64,000 nt of DNA from Blastobasis lacticolella (lineage: Eukaryota > Arthropoda > Insecta > Lepidoptera > Blastobasidae): positions 18,364,501 through 18,428,500 of the forward strand of contig LR990053.1 of the NCBI GenBank assembly GCA_905147135.1, written 5' to 3'. This document shows, piece after piece, positions 52,191 through 63,215 of this stretch. Position 1 is the stretch's first letter, and each line of letters begins with the position of its first letter. The notes under the pieces are model-generated. The model worked only from the letters and a program-made list of their open reading frames with translations, was not told where the DNA came from and searched no databases. Made by a program: the position numbers and the translations under genes.

Positions 52191-52889
52191 TATCTCTAGT
52201 TTGTTCGATTTTCGACATCATCCTCGCCCTCACCCTTATCTATACTATCAGTACCCTTTATTTCAAAGAAAGGCTTGAAAGACAATAAAATATCACTTTC
52301 TCTCGAAGACACTTAGAAAATACATCAAATATTTATAGTAATACAACGCTTCAAGTTCAGTTCATGAATATTATGATCCGGTCCACTTCGGGGCCCATCT
52401 GCCGGCGTAATGTACCCACGGCAGATTTTATTCTCAAGCTGCCCATTTACGTGCGCAAACTTTTTTGCGCGAAAAATAACAGGCACCCTCTCCCAAAGTG
52501 AAACAGCGAGAGTGGAGTCCACACTCAACAAACAGTCCCTAAACATGACTTTACGCATATAACATTAATAAACAGAGGCGTGTGGGCCCCGGACGAAACA
52601 ATGGCGAGGTGGGACAAACGGGACGAGAGCAAAAAAATTCGAAATTGTTCCGCAAACGAATTTTGCCGCAGTTCAAACAAACTTTTCCAGCGGCCTGGCC
52701 GGAAGAATGTAGCCGGGGCCACACAGCGAGACCGATGGGTGTCCGAACGCATTTTTAATTTCTGCGCAAAATATTGAGGCTACGCGGCTTCGCGGCAGGA
52801 GGCGGTGCAATTTTTAACGCTCAAAGTGGGATCGTAATTAAATAGTCACGGTTGCTAGCAGCACAGTGTTGAGATTTTTATTATCTAGA
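52191..52889. other. No gene; GC-rich patch at 52370-52830
   Basis: A CpG-containing patch with short overlapping frames on both strands (52325-52777) and no recognised domain. It belongs to no repeat family in this window, so it may be single-copy DNA. Confidence 0.45.
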
Positions 52890-52940
52890 TACTAGGCATT
52901 TGACCACCATTTCACCTGATTGTAAAAGGTCATAGTCAAT
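52890..52940 (-). repeat. LT5 fragment
   Basis: CTAGGCATTTGACCACCATT, TCACCTGATTGTAAAAGG. Confidence 0.55.
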
Positions 52941-53268
52941 AGGAGAAAATTTCCGGTAGATTCAAGGTAGGTACCTACATAAATATTTTCAAACGACATG
53001 GTACAGTTTGAATGATTGTTATTTGTGTTTTTTGTATTTTTGGAATACACGTTTACTTTATCAAAAATAAAGTTGTTTTGACCTAGACAATCAAATATAA
53101 TAAAAATTGAATATTGTTTGAAAGTTTAATATCAAATATCACTGTCGGTGATCTCATTGTTTTGTGATTGGTTGGTGATTTTTGAGCCATTGAAATTATG
53201 TTATATGATTGTGATGTGTTCTTGTGTGTCAATAGAATGGCATTCTATTATATTCTATTCTATTGTTC

Positions 53269-53545
53269 ATCTTGGCGTTAATGTGCCGATGGTGCTCTCG
53301 CGCGCTAGGTTCCAGGGTTCCGCCTTGACCATGATCCACAATTTGGCAGATCAGGTAATTACAATGGAGCGTCTGCCATCTGACCTCCGTAACCCTGATA
53401 ACAGGGGAACCTGACCTCATTGACTGATCATGGTTCAGTTCAGTCGCCTGAATGTGTAGGTTTGCGATTTTCCTCACCGTAAGAGCATCGGTTAGTGTTC
53501 AACTAATTTACATAACTCAGAAAAGAGTCATTGGTATATGGCGAC
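53269..53545 (-). mobile_element. SINE-B, 5'-truncated in head
   Basis: TCATCTTGGCGTTAATGTGC, TTGACCATGATCCACAATTT, GGAGCGTCTGCCATCTGACC, CGTAAGAGCATCGGTTAGTG, AACTCAGAAAAGAGTCATTG, ending just into the head. Confidence 0.85.
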
Positions 53546-54470
53546 CAACGTTTTCGTAGAGCTAGATCCTTGAAATTTGGCAAGAAGCGAGGCCTTATAG
53601 CTTATAAGAACCTTATAGCACAAGTACCTAAAAGAAAAATTCCGAAATCCAATTTATGGTTGATTAAATGCATTTTTCATACATTGTCGAGAAGTTATTT
53701 TCCCAACCGTAGCGAGGGGTTGTGTGTTTGTTCATTTGTTTGTGCAATTCAATGTCATCGTTTATCTCCAGAACGACTTGACGGATTTAGATACGGTTTT
53801 CGATAATGGATTTATTATAAATCGGCGATAGTTCTTAGATGGGTGTTTTAGTTTTAACTTAGAAGTGTACTTTCAAGAAGGGATTTACTGGTTAAGAGCT
53901 GACGTTAATACAGGTATGTAAGGGTTGACGAATGTGAAAGAAGAAGTGATTAGTCAGGACCGTAGAAAATCGAACACTGTTTGCTCCCTTCCTAAGTTCT
54001 TACCCTTAGAAAAGGTATGACGTTATGTATGTAAATGCTTTTCATCGAAGTGATGAATAGCTCATCTGTTGTAGTACGAGGGCAAATGTCAATCCGGCCA
54101 CTCGAGCCCACAAGCGGCGCGTAGCACGCTCGAACAGCCCAATCCCAGCGCTGAAAAGGACCAATGGCCCATTTAGTGTCAAAATCTCACTACACCATGC
54201 TAAAGTTTTTGTATCGCAACATTGGGCCCCGTTGATGTGAACAGCGAACGAGCGAAAAAGGACCCTGAAGACGGAACTTTACGGTCACTTTTGCAAGGAC
54301 AGAGCCGTTGAGGGCGTAATAAAATTTGTCTAGCATGCAACATTTGCTTCGTCACCCCTCAAGGGATATTGCAGAATGTGTTTGCTGCAGGACAAGTTGG
54401 AAGCTGGAGTATTTATAAATACAAATACATCATTTTAATTAACATGTAGGTGTGACTCTATGATTTTTTT
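53546..54470. other. No gene; NR-like piece at 53700-53850
   Basis: CAACCGTAGCGAGGGGTTG, then TTGTTTGTGCAATTCAATG and GAACGACTTGACGGATTT resemble a common insect dispersed repeat. The rest is unassigned. Confidence 0.4.
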
Positions 54471-54557
54471 TGCTTGGACAAAGTCACACAGCGCCATCTA
54501 GCCTCGGCGTAAGCAAAGCTTGTGTTAAGAGTGAAAATCATAACTGATAAACTACTT
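54471..54557 (-). mobile_element. SINE-A 3' fragment
   Basis: GCTTGGACAAAGTCACACAG, CGCCATCTAGCCTCGGCG, GCAAAGCTTGTGTTAAG, ACTGATAAACTACTT. Confidence 0.75.
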
Positions 54558-56694
54558 TTTTTATTGAATTAATATTTGATATATCAGCAACAACAAATAC
54601 ATAACTGACCAGCGTTCTACGATTTTACGGACAAAATTTTAGTTGATGGATAATTAACTCAGTTTCAATGGTTGCCATTTATTTCTAAGATTAATAGTTA
54701 TATAATATTTTCGATTTTGAAATGATAAAGCTAAGATATCATTTCAAAAACTTCATGTTTAATTGCGCAATCTTTTATTTATTTGTTTATGTTGTTTTGC
54801 ACTTTTAACCACCAAGTCGCATGTTAACCGAAAAATATCGCCTAAAATAATATTTAAAAAATATTTTCCCACCCCAACCCAACCTATCTTTATCCGAGAA
54901 TCCCCAACCACCGAGTTGCACCGCAACACCCACAATATGCTAAGTGAAGACGGTGGCGGGAAGCTGAAAGCGTGCATGGAGGAAAGAATTTTATGAAATT
55001 GTCACTTGGAGAGACGCGCAGGCGATAGACAAGCGCCATTACAGCCGCAAGTGCCGCCCGCAGCGAGAATCGCAGCGATTTTATCGCCCATAACTCCTAA
55101 GTGACTAGATAAATAAATATATCAGTTAGGTAGTACTTGAAGAGGTTTATCTTTAATCTTTACAATCTAGAGTACTCAAGTCTACTTTTCCCCTTATTAA
55201 ATTCTAGCTCTCTTCCTAAATTAATTTATGCCGTGTTCCCGTGGAAAGTACGCCGAATTTAGGTTAGGCTTTCATGGTTATTCACTACACTTTCATCGCA
55301 CAAGTTATCGGGACTATTCGGGTCTATTATCTACTAGTGACCATGACGGATGTGTCGAAATATCGAGATAAAAATAATACTAACCGTGGTAATAATACCG
55401 ATAACATGGGCGATGAAAGTACCACGAATTCGGTGATGAAAATTTTGCGGTCAATCTCGGCTTCTGCCTTGGTCCGCTCTCCTGCACTGTTTCTCCACAA
55501 CGCCCCGTCTTCGGTACCCTCATGTCGTAAGCTGTTGGCTCACGCATCTGATGATGATTCGCTTCTTGCTTCGATATACTATCTCTCGATACCGGAAGGT
55601 TTACCTATTTCCCACGTAGGTATGTATTCTCAGCAAGCATGCGACAAAACCAGCGCATACGGGTTTCTTCAATTTTATTTGCAATATCCTTAACGTAAAG
55701 GCTTCCACGGGTGTACTCGTTATTACCCGTGGGTATCGGCCATATCGCTGGCTTTGGCTTACTATAAACTCTTTTACGGTCTCAAACCAACTTCACCTGA
55801 AAAATCGTGGCTCTAACTAATCGGTAGGGAAAAAAGGACTGGTGATGATGATGTGTAACAAGTGAATTATTTTGTATATATTTTTTTTGCTATTTAGTAT
55901 TTATAGGAAAGACTTCTCAAATGGTCGCGCAAGCGCAAGTCGAACCACGTGACCCGCCAAGTCTTCTTATTTGACACTAGCTATACCCATAATTTCACAT
56001 TGCAATAAAAGACGAAGCGACCGATTTCCTTCACATTAACTCGTCTATCTAAGCACCAACGAATCCCGAATCTCAGCTCATCAAACCAGGCCTCACGTCC
56101 AACCTTCACCAGCTTAATAAAGCATGAAATTACAATCCGAGGTGTACATTCATATCAGTATTAGGGGGCCATTACTGGGAATACGGTCCTGGGAGCCGGC
56201 GAGTGCGCGACGGACGAGATAAGCGCGGGGGCGGGGTTCCGGGGCGCGGGGCGCTGGTACAGTGCTGAGGAAGGGAACAGTATAACATGTTCAAACAAAA
56301 CAGCGAACTAGCGAATTCGCCGAATTATTAGGTGCACTTTTAAGCGCCGAATTATTGGAATAATTAGGTGTTAAATATCTTCATAGGGTGTAATCTCATA
56401 TTTTCTCATTCATTACCTTGCTTTTAGTAATATGACTGAAACCGCTATACCGCGCATTAGGTATACGCAGCGAGGCGGGACGGCCTCCTGCTGGACTGCT
56501 AAGGTCACGAGTGTCAAACTACGTTTTTTAACACACTTGCTTGTCAATCTGGATAAGATATAGTCGCATTAGTGTATCAAAAAACACAATATTCTATGTT
56601 TGCACAGACAAATGCCATCTCAGCCTACCCGTGATCACGATAACTGAAAGGCACCTAATCTAAACTTTGGGATAACTTATATTTAGACCTATAT
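54558..56694. other. No recognised gene; 139-codon frame and GC-rich block
   Basis: The plus frame 55274-55693 (139 codons, Met start) has a polar N/T/D-rich middle (KNNTNRGNNTDN) and an S/L-rich second half (SASALVRSPALFLHNAPSSV). I do not recognise it. It ends ahead of a stretch finishing in GATGATGATG at about 55841, so it may be part of an old LINE. 56175-56275 is very GC-rich (GCGCGGGGGCGGGGTTCCG with two GC-box-like motifs) in AT-rich surroundings. It is followed by GCGCCGAATTATT repeated near 56315-56350. Confidence 0.35.
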
Positions 56695-56760
56695 ACATAA
56701 AGTCACGCTTTTTTCCGTAGGGGTACGCAGAGACCACCATTATTCTGTTTGCTACGTTCC
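56695..56760 (-). repeat. LT7 fragment
   Basis: TACATAAAGTCACGC, TCCGTAGGGGTACGCAGAG, ACCACCATTATTCTG. Confidence 0.5.
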
Positions 56761-56780
56761 TAGACAAATTTAAAAAAAAA

Positions 56781-57040
56781 TATCATCATCATCATCATCA
56801 TCACAGCCCATAACAGTCCACTGCAGGACTTCGGGCCTCTCCCACGAAAGGGGAGGTCATTGCCATAATCTCCACGCTTGGCAGGCGGGTTGGAGATCGC
56901 AGTGCAGTTGATGTAAATCAACCCAGAAAGATGCTGCTGCCCACCTTTCGGATTTGTCCCTTAGTCGCCTCTTACGACACCCACGGGAAGAGATGGGGTG
57001 GTGCTATTCTTTGAGGTGGCGGCACCACACACCAAATATA
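56781..57040 (-). mobile_element. LT1 LINE 3' end with (ATC/ATG)n tail
   Basis: On the plus strand ATCATCATCATCATCATCAT (56782 on), GTCCACTGCAGGACTTCGGG, CCTCTCCCACGAAAGGGGAG, CTTGGCAGGCGGGTTGGAGA, AAGATGCTGCTGCCCACC, CCTCTTACGACACCCACGGG. It has the longest simple tail among the LT1 copies, which fixes tail type and orientation. Confidence 0.8.
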
Positions 57041-57288
57041 TATAATAGCGGTTAATTCAATAAAATTCTTTCTTTTTCTTGCCTTTAAGAACTCCAGATT
57101 GTTCTATAAATTTTCTTTTTACAGTGCTCGAGTTTTCTCACGTAATAAACCAACGTGTCCCCGAGTTGTTCTACTGCTCCCCACTAGCTCTGTGTCTCGG
57201 GGCTCCTTCAGCGAAACCTATAAATTCGACTCGCTATCTGTGGCGAGATGCGGTATCCACCTGACTATTGCAGGGTTTTTGAGGAGAA

Positions 57289-57474
57289 GACCTCGTCGTG
57301 TTTTCTTTCTGTACGAGTACGTCCAGGGTTACCAGATTTCGTGAACAACCAAGATTGTTTTGCAATTGTGGGCCTTGTATAGACCTCGTCGTGTTTTCTT
57401 TCTGTACGAGTACGTCCAGGGTTACCAGATTTCGTGAACAACCAATATTGTTTTGCAATTGTGGGCCTTGTATT
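57289..57474. repeat. 93-bp tandem duplication
   Basis: GACCTCGTCGTGTTTTCTTT starts both units (57289 and 57382). They agree base for base except AAGATTG in unit 1 against AATATTG in unit 2. Ninety-three is a multiple of three, so the open frames across it (57298-57582 plus; 57234-57458 minus) contain a repeated 31-residue block, on the plus strand FSFCTSTSRVTRFREQP. I recognise no protein family on either strand. Confidence 0.95.
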
Positions 57475-58080
57475 GGGTCGGAATTAAAAATGCGATCACT
57501 TCTTTTTCAGACCAGTAAAAACACCAAAGATGTATTTGCGTCAATTCATCAAGGCAGTGGATTGGAATCAAAGTTCAAGTAAAAATACTTTAAAAGTTTT
57601 AAGTCTTGATTCTAACTTTTTCTCTTTACTAATGTGGCATACCAGCTTACGCCTGATAAGTAAGCAGTAACAAACCATAACCTGCAGTGGCCACTTTCCA
57701 TGATACGGAAAGGCGCATTACTTATGTCTTGCGTGGAATTGTTGAGAATTATTTTAATTCCACATTATTTTCTTGTGTTTGTTCATAAACTCGCTCAGCT
57801 AAATCTGCCAACCCTATCCGTACAACTCTATATCAGAACGTTGAAAGGATTTTATTTACAAGTGTATAAACAGGTTGTTTATCCGTAGTTGATGCGGGGG
57901 CCAACTTTGTGCATTCGCAGCTGAATTCCGGAATTTCCAGAGCCGAGTATTTGTTTAGGGAATGCACTGAACTAATTCCGGGAGCTCATGCGTTTAATGT
58001 TTATTGTTTAATAGCCATGTCTATTGTTACCTATAGTCCGAAAATTCTAAAATAAAATATTCGTTTACCTGAGACATTTA
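57475..58080. other. No gene recognised
   Basis: AT-rich. The plus frame 57700-57888 (62 codons) shows no domain. Confidence 0.4.
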
Positions 58081-58082
58081 GT

Positions 58083-58385
58083 TAGGTCCCATCTCGCGCG
58101 CTAGGGCCTGGGGTCCGCCTTGACCATGATTCAGGAATTGGCAGATCAGGTAATTACAGTGGAGCGACTGCTTTCCGACCTCCGTGATAATGTTAACAGG
58201 GGGACCTCACCATATTCGATCATGATAAACGCTGCAAATTCAAGCGACTGTAAATATTTCATCGCGATGTTTTCCCTGACCGTAAGAGCATCGACTATTG
58301 TTTACCTAATGTATATAGCTTAGAAAATATCCATCAGTACCGGGGGCCAGATTTTTATTCCCGGTACCTCTCGCTTACGGTGACC
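58083..58385 (-). mobile_element. SINE-B with part of head
   Basis: TCTCGCGCGCTAGGGCCTG, TTGACCATGATTCAGGAATT, GGAGCGACTGCTTTCCGACC, CCGTAAGAGCATCGACTATT, and at its end CCGGTACCTCTCGCTTACGG from the tRNA-like head, after a short altered stretch. Confidence 0.82.
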
Positions 58386-58502
58386 TAGATGTTAAGGCGT
58401 CCCCTTAACTTCCAACGAACCGACGCTCTACAGATAAACGCGAGTTTGTTGAAGTATCGTTCGATGATCATTATTTTCCAAAAGTTTATTTTATTGCTTA
58501 AA

Positions 58503-58665
58503 GAGGCACACGGACGGACAGTTCATCTGATGGAAAGCGGCCACCGTCGTCCTGGACATCTGCAACCTAAGGGTAGCGGATGCGGGGCCGGCCTTTGAGG
58601 TACCTGTGGATATGCCTTTTGAAGAACCCCATGGTATAGTGTACCTAAAGGAAAGACTCCGAAGT
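58503..58665 (-). repeat. LT3 LINE 3' end
   Basis: GGCACACGGACGGACAGTTC, ATCTGATGGAAAGCGGCCAC, CGTCCTGGACATCTGCAACC, GCGGATGCGGGGCCGGCC, CCTTTTGAAGAACCCCATGG. Confidence 0.72.
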
Positions 58666-58839
58666 AACTTAACAAAATCCAGTTTTGTTTTCACATCACT
58701 TACATCAAGTGCCACTGCTGGATTTTAGCTTCCTCCACATTATTAGCTCATTATTTATATTAGCTTTATATACCTATATATTATAATTTAATATATTTAT
58801 GTATTTATATATTCAATTATTGTGCACGTCGTATCTGCG

Positions 58840-58985
58840 TTACTATAAGTCTAACATCTCTCTTCTGTAGGCCTGCTGGAAGAAATTTGTTTTTAGAAAT
58901 AAGCAGCACCTGTGGTGTCTTTTGTTCTATTATATTTCTCTGTATATCATTATTGTGTACAATAAACAGTTAAATAAATAAATAA
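58840..58985 (+). repeat. LT4-like LINE 3' end
   Basis: GGCCTGCTGGAAGAAATTTG, AATAAGCAGCACCTGTGG, ATTGTGTACAATAAACAGTT with an (AAAT)n tail. The layout resembles LT4, but sequence identity is weak. Confidence 0.45.
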
Positions 58986-59004
58986 TAGATAAATTATTGT
59001 AGAG

Positions 59005-59060
59005 TTTTGTCATAATATCCACGCTTGGCAGGCGGGTTGGATATCGCGGTGTTGAAAATA
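59005..59060 (-). repeat. LT1 fragment
   Basis: CATAATATCCACGCTTGGCA, GGCGGGTTGGATATCGCGGT. Confidence 0.6.
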
Positions 59061-59099
59061 CAACGGATAAGTTTCCTGCATTTTCTGGTCTGCGTTGGT

Positions 59100-59220
59100 C
59101 GTAACTGGTCTGCCTCTGATCTGCATCATCAGATGTGCTCGTCTTTTTCATCAGGTGTCTGGACTCTGTCAAGCCCGAGCAGCCCTGAGTGAGTACCACT
59201 GCCTTAGGCATTTCCTGTTA
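59100..59220 (-). repeat. LT8 repeat
   Basis: CATCAGGTGTCTGGACTCTG, TCAAGCCCGAGCAGCCCTG, AGTGAGTACCACTGCC, the complement of the LT8 3' part. Confidence 0.6.
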
Positions 59221-59944
59221 TTCACTAGAGTAATTATCGTGCAGGGTTAGCAGAAAGTCTTGGGGCAGTTCGAAAGCTCTATTTGGTGATACTTGTTGCT
59301 TTCTTCAATCCCTGCACAATTTTAATCTTCTTTTAGACAAACGCACACACAGATATATTAATAACCGTTATGGTTTTTAATGTTCATCAAAAACTTAATA
59401 ACTGAACAAAATCACGTTATCACTTGTCGAGACTAGCGTAGTTGATTCTGGTTTAATTTGTATTGGTACAATCATATGCTGTTAGTTAAAAAAATTATAT
59501 AAGTTAGCTCTAGTTTTGATTTATGTAGTCGGCCTAACTATCAAACTTTGTAACTCCGCCACTTATACATCCAACTATTACGCCCTCAACACACTATCCC
59601 TAAACCGTATCACCAGCATACGTCTTTGAAGCCCTGAACTCATCTGATAGTGTACCTCGGCTCCGCTGTTCCACCCAGCGGCTTGATAAATGCCGCCGTA
59701 TTGACTGGCTGCCGTAACTACTGAACCGATAACGAACCTAATCAATTACACTTCAATTGACATTAGAGCCAGACATAAGCCTACATGGAGTGGGCGATAT
59801 TAATCAACTAATCGGTGTACTGTATCGGCGCAATTGAAATGATTAACGCTGCGCCTATTTGCGGGGCTCGTTCCGATTACCGTAAAGCTTTCTGGGGTTG
59901 AAGTGACTTCTGTATGTTAATCGATGTTGCTAATACATGTGGTG
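59221..59944. other. No gene seen
   Basis: Unassigned sequence. Confidence 0.45.
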
Positions 59945-60070
59945 TACAGTACATACATATTGTCACGCGTCTTTTCAATAGGGGTAGGCAAGAGACCATA
60001 TTGTTTTACTTGCAGTCCTGAAAATTCTCTCTCGCTGCTTCCACATTCATCAACATTTTGTTACCTTTTG
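59945..60070 (-). repeat. LT7 LINE 3' end
   Basis: ACAGTACATACATATTGTCA, CAATAGGGGTAGGCAAGAG, ACTTGCAGTCCTGAAAATTC, GCTTCCACATTCATCAAC. Confidence 0.6.
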
Positions 60071-60557
60071 ATTAGTAATAAATTGAAACTGATATCGAAC
60101 TAATCATTGAAATTTTGTTGGGTGGAATATTGTGCTCGAGGAGAGGACCTAGTTGCCTGAAATACAGATTATGTATTTCTAGTTGCAGTTTATGTACATA
60201 GTTCGGGAACCGGTCTCACCACCACAACCAGTTGTTAAATACGAGTAGATAATTCAAGTAGCTGTAATAGTGAGAAAAATAAAGAAATCATTCATCTATT
60301 ATTTTATTTACCTACGAAGGTATGCTCATGGAACATGTGCATGTTGCCAAAGGGAACTCTTGATCTTACTTATCTTAAAGTAAGTTTGTAACAAATTACT
60401 CCGATTTGATCATAATGTTGTAGGTGTAAATACTTGGAAAGGTTTCCCCTTCCAACGCTTCCATTCATTCCTTCTACATAATATATTTATCGTTAAGAGT
60501 CATTACGCTGTTCAATGTTGTTGTTGTTGCAATTCTCTTCATCAGCATTTAAAACTT
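60071..60557. other. No gene seen
   Basis: AT-rich, unassigned. Confidence 0.45.
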
Positions 60558-60645
60558 TTGAGGAGTTGTGTAGCGTAGTCGCCTCCATACCTGTCTGACA
60601 AACAGTACGCCTCGGGGCTTGATTGCCAGGCAGAATCGTGTAATT
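60558..60645 (+). repeat. Degenerate tRNA-like SINE head, third type
   Basis: TGTGTAGCGTAGTCGCCTCC, ATACCTGTCTGACAAACAGT, then CTCGGGGCTTGATTGCCAGG, an eroded form of CGGGTTCGATTCCCAGG. It differs from the heads of SINE-A and SINE-B. No body is recognised. Confidence 0.4.
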
Positions 60646-61139
60646 TTAGGTGCTTTGAAAATCTGCTCTCGATTTATTTAGCCTTAATCGGATATTGTGT
60701 TCTATCTGATTAAATTTATCATCTAATTAATTTTAAATTTTAAAACATTAAAATAATGCAATTGAATTGTTATGTGACAGTCCAGTGACTTTGTAATCAT
60801 GTAATTCACGAAAAATTATAAAAAGTATACTCATCCTATGACTCCAAGGCTTGTTAGTAGAACACTCAATTAATGAGTTAGGCTCGCCTTTGTACATCTC
60901 TTTTACCGGACAGTATCATAATGTCATGTCTGTGTACAATAAAGGATAAAGAATTATTTTGGTCACACTGGTCTCAGATGGTTAGTCTTTAAGCTAAAAC
61001 ATATTTTACAAGCCCCGTAAGTCGAAGGGGTTGTGCCATATTTTACTAGATCCGGGCATCACGATACATCTGTTCAACTACTTAAAATTTATATCGCCAA
61101 CAAAAAGTATTCATCCAAAATTTTTATATACACGACTGA
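60646..61139. other. No gene seen
   Basis: AT-rich. TGTGTACAATAAAGGATAAA at about 60931 looks like another LINE polyadenylation tail. Confidence 0.4.
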
Positions 61140-61388
61140 TGTTCAAAAATCCCCGACAAAGTTTTGCTAGTTTAGGATATATACAGCAAATATATCCTTA
61201 ACTACTAAACTGAATTTAATAAGACAACGAATTTATAGCAAAAACCCGTCCTGATTCCAAAGAAACCGCATCGGAATCGGTCCCGCCGTTATTAAGATTT
61301 AAAGCCACAGATAGACATATAGTTGCACACATACACAGATATTCACGACAAACTTATAACACCTCTTTTTTGCGTCGGGGGTTAAGAA
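61140..61388 (-). repeat. NR1 dispersed repeat
   Basis: AATCCCCGACAAAGTTTTGC, AACCGCATCGGAATCGGTCC, AGCCACAGATAGACATATAG, AACTTATAACACCTCTTTTT, GCGTCGGGGGTTAAG. It shows both CCCCGAC ends. Confidence 0.6.
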
Positions 61389-61822
61389 CTGCTAGTAAAC
61401 ACAGAAAGACAGAAAGACAGATGTTTGTGTAGTGGATGGAAAATGGAAATTATAATGAATATATTCCATCCCCATCTCATTTATCCAAATCAATAAGGCA
61501 CGTCATTAATTAAGAAATTTGGCAAAAAGCCAAGTCTCATAGTAAAGTATGAAAATCGTTAATTTGTTGCTACATCATGCCAAAATATATTTCCTTAAAT
61601 TATTAATTAAGTTCGTACGGAGCGTCACTCGGATTTTGCATAACATGGTTTCAACCCTCAAGTACGTTTTAGGATGGAAGGTTCACTCAATGTACCTATG
61701 TTTGTGCTTATTATGATCGTGTTATTTTGCTTTTGATTATTTTTTTACGATGGTTGATAGTCTTGAAATTGGCGAAGATCGTTCGAATAAGTTGCAGCAG
61801 CGATTTCGGGGACTTTAGGAGC
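61389..61822. other. No gene seen
   Basis: Contains a short (AGACAGAA)n run at 61402-61420; otherwise unassigned. Confidence 0.45.
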
Positions 61823-62116
61823 GTCGGTGGCCGTGGTGTGGTTAAGGGGTCTGACTCATACCCCGAGGTACTGGGTTCAAACCCCAGTGCACGTACCAAT
61901 GACTTTTTCCTGAGTTATGTACATAATTTAAACATCGGTTAGCTCTTACGGTGGGAAACCGGCACATTCAGATGACCGAATATGTAACGTATGTCGCGGA
62001 GGTTAGACGGCAGTCGCTTCACTGTAATTACCTGACCAACCAAATCCTGGATCATGGTCAAGGCCGGCACCGGACCCTCGCGCGCAAGGACACAACCGGG
62101 ACATTAACTACAAGAT
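61823..62116 (+). mobile_element. SINE-B, near full length, with GC-rich head variant
   Basis: Head CGGTGGCCGTGGTGTGGTTA, AGGGGTCTGACTCATACC, TACTGGGTTCAAACCCCAG (box B GGTTCAAACCC), GTACCAATGACTTTTTCC, then the body with two deletions to CGGGACATTAACTACAAG and a GGAGGAGGAG end. Confidence 0.85.
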
Positions 62117-62520
62117 AAGGAGGAGGAGATTTCAGTGACATTTTAACAGAAATTTGGGACTAGGGAAAATATCAGATTCAATCGTCGATAGCGCGAGTAC
62201 AGGCCCCCAGGACCCCACCTGCTCTCTACGTTTGCTCATTCGCAACACGAAGTTTAAAAACGCACCCAATCTATCAGTCATCCGCGCCCTAACCTCCATT
62301 CGTCCAACGTCCCTTTCACCATTTTTGTCAGATCGCGATATAATGTTTCGGGCTTTCGGGCGACACCTTTGCGGGGGGCGCGGGGGCCGCGGGGGGTGCG
62401 GTAATGCCCAGGAAATGTGCCCAATGGATCGCATTTTATGTCCAATTCGCCCGGTGTACTGTACACCCCTCCGCGCTCGCGATGCCGCCATGAATTTTAT
62501 TGACTTTTGATTATTCCGGC
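62117..62520. other. GC-rich, apparently single-copy block; no gene recognised
   Basis: Both strands are open for about 118 codons (plus 62154-62510, minus 62132-62491). This is mostly a result of low stop frequency in GC-rich DNA. Translations show no domain; the plus one has a glycine run (GGRGGRGGCG) from the G-tract at 62371-62401. Confidence 0.4.
62371..62401 (+). other. G-tract with G-quadruplex potential
   Basis: Runs of six, five and six G are separated by CGC and CCGC, with a further GG just after. Confidence 0.5.
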
Positions 62521-62614
62521 AGCCTTCGCGGGAGTAAATTGTTATACGGTGAGCTGGGTGGCTGTACGCACATTTTTCATCGTCTACGCCTTCATTTGTT
62601 AATAGGTTCTTTAC

Positions 62615-62735
62615 ACAAAGGTTGCCTGGTAGAGATCGCTTACAGCGATAAGGCCGCCTTTGTCCACAACTAGTTATGGTTTTTTGTCGGAACTTTTTAA
62701 TGTTATTATTCTTGTGTGAGCAATAAAGAATTAAT
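62615..62735 (+). mobile_element. LT4 LINE 3' end with (CTAT)n tail
   Basis: CAAAGGTTGCCTGGTAGAGA, TCGCTTACAGCGATAAGGCC, GCCTTTGTCCACAAC, CTTGTGTGAGCAATAAAGAA and TCTATCTATCTA. The best LT4 copy here. The GCTTACAGCGATAAG stretch can form a small stem. Confidence 0.72.
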
Positions 62736-62819
62736 CTATCTATCTAGGAAGACCCGAAGTGAGACATCGCCTGCAAGTGATGTATTTTGAATGCAATAAA
62801 TATTGTTATTTTGTTGTTG

Positions 62820-63060
62820 ACGACCTGAGTGGTTCAATGGTCTGCCACGCAAGAGGTCCCGGGTTCGATTCCCGGCCGGGCAGAAATTGAAATGATGAAT
62901 TTTAATTTCTGTTACGGGTCTGGTTATTCTATGTATAATAAGTATATATTTAAAAAAAAGTATTTAAGTAGTATATCAGTTATCTAGCACCCATAGTACA
63001 AGCTTTGCTTAGTTTGGGGCTAGATAGCTGTGTGAATTTGTCCACGAATATTTAAAAAAT
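62820..63060 (+). mobile_element. SINE-A, complete and young
   Basis: GACGACCTGAGTGGTTCAAT, GGTCTGCCACGCAAGAGG, GTCCCGGGTTCGATTCCCG, then the full body to TGTGAATTTGTCCACGAATA. It is almost identical to 23299-23545 but lacks 12 bases (AACATGCCGGTC) in the tRNA-like head, at a GGTC microhomology. Confidence 0.93.
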
Positions 63061-63089
63061 ATATTGCGAGTTTTTTTAAATGGGGTTCT

Positions 63090-63215
63090 TTAAAGGTCAT
63101 GTCTACATAGCCCGGCACCGCATCCGATCCCCTTAGGTTGCAGATGTCCTGGTCGACGATGGCCGCTTTCCATCGGGTGGACCGTCTGTCTGTATGCCTT
63201 TCTAGGCAATAAATA
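63090..63215 (+). repeat. LT3 LINE 3' end
   Basis: AGCCCGGCACCGCATCCGAT, CTTAGGTTGCAGATGTCCTG, ATGGCCGCTTTCCATCGGG, TGGACCGTCTGTCTGTATGC, then AGGCAATAAATAAAAT. Sense orientation with the tail at the right. Confidence 0.72.

Noticed and set aside
55274..55693. 139-codon frame with Met start
   Set aside because: No known domain, odd composition and an ATG-rich tail about 150 bases downstream. Kept only as an unrecognised frame, possibly an old LINE piece.
62132..62510. Long opposed open frames (119 and 118 codons)
   Set aside because: GC-rich DNA has few stops; neither translation has a domain, and the glycine run comes from a G-tract.
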